Shown piece by piece: positions 59,602-64,000 of a stretch of DNA of 64,000 nucleotides. This stretch comes from Microbispora sp. ZYX-F-249 (GTDB lineage Bacteria; Actinomycetota; Actinomycetes; Streptosporangiales; Streptosporangiaceae): positions 62,001 to 126,000 of the forward strand of contig NZ_JBDJAW010000010.1 of assembly GCF_039649665.1 (NCBI RefSeq). Direction: 5' to 3'. The translations under genes and the position numbers were made by a program. The notes under the pieces were generated by a model, which saw only the letters and a list, made by a program, of their open reading frames with translations, had not been told where the DNA came from and did no database searches. Every line of letters starts with the position of its first letter. Positions within the stretch are counted from its first letter, which is position 1.

Positions 59602-61325
59602 AGGACGCCCCTCTCCTGTACGGCCTTCGCGGCCTCCCGCAGCCGGGCCGACGTCTCCGGCGCCGGGCCCAGCCCCTCCACCAGGGAGATGAAGCGGGCG
59701 CGTTCCTCGTCCAGCAGCGCGCGGACGCGCCGCCGCAGGTCCTCGCGGGCCTCCTGCGTCAGCGTGCGTACGGCCTGGTCGCCGAAGACGGCTTCGAGCA
59801 GCTTCTGGCTGAGCACGCCGGTGCCGCCGGCGATGCCCAGCTCGATGCCGGTGATCCCGCCGGTCGTGGAGAACACGGCCAGCATGATCAGCACGCCGAG
59901 GCTGTTCACGCCGAACGACGCCGCCCGGGCGAGCGTGCGCCGGTCGGCGCCCTCGGAGCGGACGAGGTCGAGCACGTGCCCCTGCCAGGCGCGTACGGCC
60001 TCACCGGCCCGGCGGGGCAGATCCGGCGAGGCGCGGCCGAGCCGGCCGGAGACGGTGACGCCGGACTTGTCCAGCAGGTCGCGCCCGGCGGGCAGGGCCA
60101 GCCACGCCTCGACGGCCCGCTCCGCCGCCCCGTCGGCGGTGGCGCGGATCAGCGACTCCACCCCGCTCTCCAGCGCCACGCGCAGCTCCCTGTCCGGCGC
60201 CGGGCGGCCCCGGAACGCGGCGGCGAGGCGGTCGCGCAGCCAGCCGATCCGCGACTCCAGCGAGCGCATCAGGTCGCCGGTGCCGACGAAGTCCTGCCAG
60301 CGGGCCAGCACCTCGCCGCGCAGCAGCCTGCCGTCGCGCATCCCGTCGTCGAAGGCCGACATCGCCACGTCGTACGCCCTGCTCGCGATGTCGCGCAGCT
60401 CGGTGATGCCCGCCCGCTGGCGCTCCACCCGGTCGGCCAGGTCGGGCACCCGGGTGCCCAGGCTGTCCAGGGCGCCGGTCAGGGTCCGCCGTACGACCTC
60501 CGCCCGGGCCTTGGCGTCCACCGACAGGTCGGCGAGCCAGGTCGCGATCGGCTGCACGACGTGGGCGGGCAGCCGGGCCCGCTCCGACGGCAGCTCCAGC
60601 TCGGGGACGGCGAACAACGGCGTGCCGCCCAGGCCGTTGTCCCGCAGGAGCCGGGTCAGGTCGGCGGCCACGGGTTCGCACGCCTCGGCCGGGACCCGCT
60701 GGAGGATCACCGCGAGCGCCGTGCTCCGCTCCCTGGCCAGGCGCAGGAAGCTCCACGGCACCTCGTCGGCGTACCGCGCGGCGGTCGTGACGAACAACCA
60801 CAGGTCGGCCGCGGCGAGCAGTTGCGCGGCCAGCTCGCGGTTGGCCGTGACGATCGAGTCGATGTCGGGGGCGTCGAGCAGCGCCAGCCCGGGAGGCAGG
60901 CCCTCGACGGGGGCGATCCGCAGGGTGCCCGGCTCGCCGCGTCCCCCGCCGGCCGCCCCTCCCGTCACCCTGGCGAGCCCGGGCAGGACCGTGGTGGAGG
61001 TGAACCAGGCGGCGTCGGCGGGGTTGCACACCAGAGTCGGGGCGAGCGTGGTGGGCCGCAGCACCCCTGGCTCGGTCACGGTCACCCCGGCCAGCGAGTT
61101 GACCAGGGTGGATTTGCCCGCCCCGGTGGAGCCGCCGACCACGGCGAGCAGCGGCGCGTCGATCGCCGCCAGACGTGGCAGCAGGTAGTCGTCGAGCTGC
61201 CCGCGCAGCTCCACCAGGACACGCCGGTCGGCCGCGGCGTCCCCGATCTCCAGGGGGAAAAGGTCCTGATCGAGGTGACGCCGCAGGCTCTCCAGGGCGG
61301 CCCGCAGCCTGTCGTTCCCCGCCAT
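59598..61325 (-). CDS. Dynamin-like GTPase, first of a pair
   Basis: The 575-residue product carries P-loop AVVGGSTGAGKSTLVNSLAG, TTLAPTLVCNP (switch Thr), G3 LLDAPDIDSI and long helical stalk-like regions. Near the C-terminus there is a hydrophobic stretch (GVNSLGVLIMLAVFSTTGGITGIELGIAGG), a likely membrane insertion site, followed by a helix (EAREDLRRRVRALLDEERARF). No G4 NKxD is obvious; VILQRVPAEA takes its place. ATG 61325 has GGGAAGG upstream. With its coupled partner it probably forms a heteromeric membrane-remodelling GTPase. Confidence 0.8.
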   Translation of the reverse strand: MAGNDRLRAALESLRRHLDQDLFPLEIGDAAADRRVLVELRGQLDDYLLPRLAAIDAPLLAVVGGSTGAGKSTLVNSLAGVTVTEPGVLRPTTLAPTLVCNPADAAWFTSTTVLPGLARVTGGAAGGGRGEPGTLRIAPVEGLPPGLALLDAPDIDSIVTANRELAAQLLAAADLWLFVTTAARYADEVPWSFLRLARERSTALAVILQRVPAEACEPVAADLTRLLRDNGLGGTPLFAVPELELPSERARLPAHVVQPIATWLADLSVDAKARAEVVRRTLTGALDSLGTRVPDLADRVERQRAGITELRDIASRAYDVAMSAFDDGMRDGRLLRGEVLARWQDFVGTGDLMRSLESRIGWLRDRLAAAFRGRPAPDRELRVALESGVESLIRATADGAAERAVEAWLALPAGRDLLDKSGVTVSGRLGRASPDLPRRAGEAVRAWQGHVLDLVRSEGADRRTLARAASFGVNSLGVLIMLAVFSTTGGITGIELGIAGGTGVLSQKLLEAVFGDQAVRTLTQEAREDLRRRVRALLDEERARFISLVEGLGPAPETSARLREAAKAVQERGVL

Positions 61326-61435
61326 ACTTTCGACCTTCCCCGAGGAGGGCCCGCGAATCAGCCGCCGGGCGGGCCCGCCCCGGCCCGGTCGCCCGGGTAC
61401 GGGAGCGGCGGTGGCCGGGGCGGGCCGTCTCCGCG

Positions 61436-62116
61436 TCAGGCGCCGGGCGCGGCAGCGGGCACGGGTGGGGGCGTGGATGCGGCAGCGGGTGCGGGCGTGG
61501 GCGCCGGCAGCAGGACCTTGCACTTGTCGTACGCCTTGGCGACCTTGGGGTCCGCCGTGGCCAGGCCGCGCACGCGTCCGCCGGCGGGCAGTTCGGCGCC
61601 GTTGTCCTTCATGCAGGTGCGGAACGCCTGCAGGGCCTGCGGATCGACGCCGCGCCGGCCGCCGAACCCGCCCTGACCGCCTTGCGGCATCAGGGAACGG
61701 CACGCCTCGAACGCCTTGCTCGTCGCCGGGTCCATCGACCGGAACCCGCCGAAGCCCCCTCTGGGCCGGTCGCCGGCCCAGCCACTGGGCCAGGCGCTGG
61801 GCCTGTCACTGGGCCTGCCACTGGGCCTGCCACTGGGCCTGCCACTGGGCCTGTCACTGGGCCGCACGCTCGGCACGCCCGGAGGACGCCCGCTGGGGAG
61901 CGTGACGCCGTTCTCGCGCAGGCACTCGGTGAACGCCGCCCGGGGGTCGGCGCCGGAACCGCCGTCCGCCGCCCGCGTGGTGGTCGTGGTGGTCGTGGTG
62001 GTCGTGGTGGTCGTGGTGGTCGTGGTGGTCGTGGCGGCGGTGTCGTCGGCGCCGCCGCAGCCGGTCACCGTGACCGCCAGCGCCGCCGCGGCGGCCGCGA
62101 TGGACAGGTGTCGCAA
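61436..62116 (-). CDS. Low-complexity lipoprotein with poly-Thr and SGRP repeats
   Basis: The 226-residue product starts at TTG 62116, with a lipoprotein signal ending TVTGCGG. It then has about 19 consecutive Thr, a domain with paired Cys (FTECLRENGVTLP), a tract of five RPSG/RPSD tetrapeptides, and two more copies of the short Cys motif (FEACRSLMPQG; FRTCMKDNGAELP; YDKCKVLLP). The repeated C-x-R/K-[x]n-NG-[VA]-x-LP unit suggests three small related domains on a flexible, probably glycosylated stem. It follows the sensor kinase gene by 6 bases and may be part of its signalling unit. Confidence 0.75.
   Translation of the reverse strand: MRHLSIAAAAAALAVTVTGCGGADDTAATTTTTTTTTTTTTTTTTTTRAADGGSGADPRAAFTECLRENGVTLPSGRPPGVPSVRPSDRPSGRPSGRPSGRPSDRPSAWPSGWAGDRPRGGFGGFRSMDPATSKAFEACRSLMPQGGQGGFGGRRGVDPQALQAFRTCMKDNGAELPAGGRVRGLATADPKVAKAYDKCKVLLPAPTPAPAAASTPPPVPAAAPGA
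61797..61863. repeat. 12-bp tandem repeats coding for (SGRP)n
   Basis: CTGGGCCTGCCA and CTGGGCCTGTCA occur five times head to tail with one-base differences. They code on the minus strand for SGRP/SDRP tetrapeptides of the lipoprotein. Copy number changes would keep the frame. Confidence 0.9.
61976..62034. repeat. 9-bp tandem repeats coding for poly-threonine
   Basis: CGTGGTGGT repeats about six and a half times without interruption. On the minus strand this is ACC/ACG codons for about 19 Thr directly after the lipidated Cys region. Such a tract is prone to slippage in units of three residues. Confidence 0.9.
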
Positions 62117-62122
62117 GGGGGA

Positions 62123-63595
62123 TCACCCTAGCCTTTCTTCTGGCGGACACGCGGGGAGACGGACGCGGAACACCGCGCCGCGGCCGGGCTCGCTGTCGGC
62201 CGTGATGGTGCCGCCGTGAGCCTGGACGAGGGCGGCGGCGATGGACAGCCCGAGCCCCGTGCCGCCGGAGTCCGACCGGCTGCGCGCGGGGTCGGCGCGG
62301 TAGAACCTCTCGAAGACGCGCTCGGCGTCGCCCGGGGCCAGGCCGGGGCCGTCGTCGGCCACCTCGATCAGCGCCTGCGATCCGGGCACGAGGCCCACGC
62401 CCACCCGGAAGGCGGTGCCCGCGGGGGTGTGCCGCAGGGCGTTGCCGACGAGGTTGCCGACGACCTGGCGCAGTCGCGCCTCGTCGCCGAGCACCCGCAC
62501 CGGCTCCTCCGAGTCGTCCAGCCTCAGCAGGTCGATCTCCCGGTCCGGTGCGAGCGTCTGCGCGTCGAGCACCGCCCCCGCCGCGAGGCTGAGCACGTCG
62601 ACCGGACGGCGATCGAGGGGGCGCTGCTGGTCGAGCCGGGCGAGCAGGAGCAGGTCGTCCACGAGCAGGCCCATGCGTACGGCCTGGTCCTCGATGCGGC
62701 GCAGCAGCACGACGGGGTCCTGCGAGCTCTGCTGGCGATACAGCTCGGCGAAGCCGCGGATCGAGGTGAGCGGGGTGCGCAGCTCGTGGGAGGCGTCGGC
62801 CATGAACCGGCGCATCCGCTCCTGCGACGCCTCCCGCTCCCGGAACGCCGTCTCGATCTGGGTGAGCATGCCGTTGATGGACCGGCCGAGACGGCCCATC
62901 TCCGTGCGCCGGTGCCGGAGCGGGACGCGCCGCGACAGGTCGCCGGCCGCGATCGCCTCCGCCGTCCTCTCGATCTCCCCCAGCGGGCGCAGGCTGCGCC
63001 GTACGAGCCAGTGACAGGCGACGCCGAGCGCGACGATCACGGCGAGGCCGACCCCGACGACGATCACTTCCAGCTGGGAGACCGTGCCGTCGATGTCGGC
63101 CAGGCTGATCGCGGCGACGCGGAAGCGGGCGCCGTCCTCCTCGCGTACGGCGATCGCCCGCCACAGCACCCCTGAAGGGGACTCCACCGTGAACAGCCAC
63201 CGCTCCCGGTCCTGGCGGGGCCTGGGCAGCGTGGGCGGCGGGTCGGCGTTCGGCGGTTCCTGGACGGTACGGGCCACGGTGCCGTACCGGTCGAGCACGA
63301 CGATGTAGAACGACCCGAACTGCCGCGGCGGCCGGGACACGGCGTTGGCGGCCTGGGCGGGAGACGGCTCGGCCGGGCGCCGGCCGACGGCCGTGAGCTG
63401 CGTGTCGACCCGCTGCACCAGGTAGCCCCGCAGGAGCTGGACGGCGAAGCCGCCGGTCAGCGCGATCGCGAGCGTGACGAGCAGCAGCGTCCCCGCGACG
63501 AGCCGCAGCCACAGCGGGGTCCGCGCGGCCCGCCGCCGCAGCTCCCCGACGCGCAGCGAACGGAGCAGGTCACTGACGCGGCGCACGGAGGACAT
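62123..63595 (-). CDS. Sensor histidine kinase (OmpR-partner type)
   Basis: The 490-residue product has two membrane helices (LRLVAGTLLLVTLAIALTGG and LEVIVVGVGLAVIVALGVA) flanking a 120-residue outside sensor, then HAMP (RSLRPLGEIERTAEAIAAGD). The kinase has H-box ADASHELRTPLTSIRG (His270), N-box NLVGNALRHTP, G1 VADDGPGLAP and G2 GGTGLGLSIAAALV. ATG 63595 overlaps the response-regulator gene by 26 bases. It is probably the sensor of a cell-envelope stress system of the PrrB/TcrY kind, with the lipoprotein gene downstream in the same operon. Confidence 0.9.
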   Translation of the reverse strand: MSSVRRVSDLLRSLRVGELRRRAARTPLWLRLVAGTLLLVTLAIALTGGFAVQLLRGYLVQRVDTQLTAVGRRPAEPSPAQAANAVSRPPRQFGSFYIVVLDRYGTVARTVQEPPNADPPPTLPRPRQDRERWLFTVESPSGVLWRAIAVREEDGARFRVAAISLADIDGTVSQLEVIVVGVGLAVIVALGVACHWLVRRSLRPLGEIERTAEAIAAGDLSRRVPLRHRRTEMGRLGRSINGMLTQIETAFREREASQERMRRFMADASHELRTPLTSIRGFAELYRQQSSQDPVVLLRRIEDQAVRMGLLVDDLLLLARLDQQRPLDRRPVDVLSLAAGAVLDAQTLAPDREIDLLRLDDSEEPVRVLGDEARLRQVVGNLVGNALRHTPAGTAFRVGVGLVPGSQALIEVADDGPGLAPGDAERVFERFYRADPARSRSDSGGTGLGLSIAAALVQAHGGTITADSEPGRGAVFRVRLPACPPEERLG

Positions 63596-64000
63596 AGCCG
63601 ACGCCGCGGAGCGTGTGGATCAGCTTGGGCTCGGTGGTGTCGACCTTGCGCCGGAGATAGGAGACGTACGACTCGACCACGTTGTGGTCGCCGCCGAAGT
63701 CGTAGTGCCAGACGTGGTCGAGGATCTGCGCCTTCGACAGCACCCGGCCCTGGTTGGCCATGAAGTAGTGCAGCAGCTTGAACTCGGTGGGCGACAGCCG
63801 TACGAGGGCGCCGCCGCGCCAGACCTGGTGGGAGTCCTCGTCGAGCTCCAGGTCGGCCACGCGCAGCCGGGCGGGGGCGGTGTCGCCGCCGCGCGTGCGG
63901 CGCAGCACGGCCCGGATGCGGGCGAGCACCTCCTCCAGGCTGAACGGCTTGGTGACGTAGTCGTCGCCGCAGCCCAGCCCGGTGATCTTGTCCTCGGTCG
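63570..64000 (-). CDS. OmpR-family response regulator (N-terminus beyond the right edge)
   Basis: The visible 143 codons start inside the receiver domain (GLGCGDDYVTKPFSLEEVLARIRAVLRR, with the conserved Lys) and hold the full winged-helix DNA-binding domain: ADLELDEDSHQVWRGG, LSPTEFKLLHYFMANQGRVLSKAQILDHVWHYD, and the recognition helix NVVESYVSYLRRKVD, ending RGVGYVLRAPRQ. The start and the phosphorylated Asp are outside the window. It is the partner of the adjacent kinase. Confidence 0.9.
   Translation of the reverse strand, partial: TEDKITGLGCGDDYVTKPFSLEEVLARIRAVLRRTRGGDTAPARLRVADLELDEDSHQVWRGGALVRLSPTEFKLLHYFMANQGRVLSKAQILDHVWHYDFGGDHNVVESYVSYLRRKVDTTEPKLIHTLRGVGYVLRAPRQ

Noticed and set aside
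57886..61188. 1,100-codon plus-strand frame across both GTPase genes
   Set aside because: It is Arg/Ser/Pro-rich without motifs. The minus strand has P-loops, G motifs and coupled starts.
59976..61676. 566-codon plus-strand frame rich in Gln, His and Gly
   Set aside because: It overlaps the same GTPase and has no recognisable feature or ribosome binding site.

Overview
The window looks like chromosomal DNA of a high-GC filamentous actinomycete. Many starts are GTG or TTG, most genes are short co-directional units with 4-base overlaps, and the gene content is typical of that group: an Lsr2-type nucleoid protein, a complete conservon (histidine kinase, roadblock, DUF742 and GTP-binding protein), an F420-type luciferase-like oxidoreductase, ABC sugar importers with no ATPase of their own, and an AA10 lytic polysaccharide monooxygenase. 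Streptosporangiaceae is my best guess, by general resemblance only. I saw no rRNA, tRNA, insertion sequence, phage gene or CRISPR array.

Layout. 1-8.9 kb: a giant secreted protein with calcium-binding RTX repeats, running off the left edge, and a small secreted Asn/Cys/Trp-rich protein. 9-14.7 kb: LLM oxidoreductase, secreted unknown, Lsr2-like protein, NTF2-like protein, nucleoside deaminase, a Nei-type DNA glycosylase and a spore-photoproduct-lyase-family radical SAM protein. 14.7-19.9 kb: two TetR regulators, an SDR that has lost its 5' end, a methyltransferase, two HAD genes fused tail to head by a deletion, a Gfo/Idh oxidoreductase and Ohr. 20-23 kb: AA10 LPMO, a GvpU-like protein, and a zinc-type ArsR repressor coupled to a CDF exporter, with promoter and operator visible. 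23-32 kb: two glycosyltransferases, small secreted proteins, a four-helix membrane protein coupled to a membrane-anchored multicopper oxidase, an SH3-domain protein, a GNAT and a GT39-like membrane transferase. 32-35.5 kb: a carbohydrate ABC importer with a palindromic operator. 35.5-43.3 kb: a conservon and, upstream on the same strand, P450 - class I terpene synthase - class II diterpene cyclase. 43.5-48.9 kb: a 30-residue membrane peptide, a CBM2-linked SGNH esterase, SDR, EF-hand protein, PucR regulator and a DAO-type FAD oxidase. 49-52.8 kb: IclR regulator and the homogentisate genes hmgA-fahA. 52.8-56.1 kb: L,D-transpeptidase, VOC protein, NfeD-SPFH pair. 56.1-57.9 kb: three decayed genes. 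57.9-64 kb: two dynamin-like GTPases, a low-complexity lipoprotein, and a two-component system cut by the right edge.

Main points of interest: (a) the compact diterpenoid cassette next to a signalling conservon; (b) the multicopper oxidase with a six-segment membrane anchor and a coupled small membrane protein carrying duplicated LHxxNGM motifs; (c) the giant RTX protein with its Cys/Trp-rich neighbour; (d) several clean deletion junctions that fuse fragments of neighbouring genes; (e) four well-resolved candidate operators (TetR, ArsR, sugar ABC importer, hmgA). Functions come from motif recognition in translated sequence; no database search was run.
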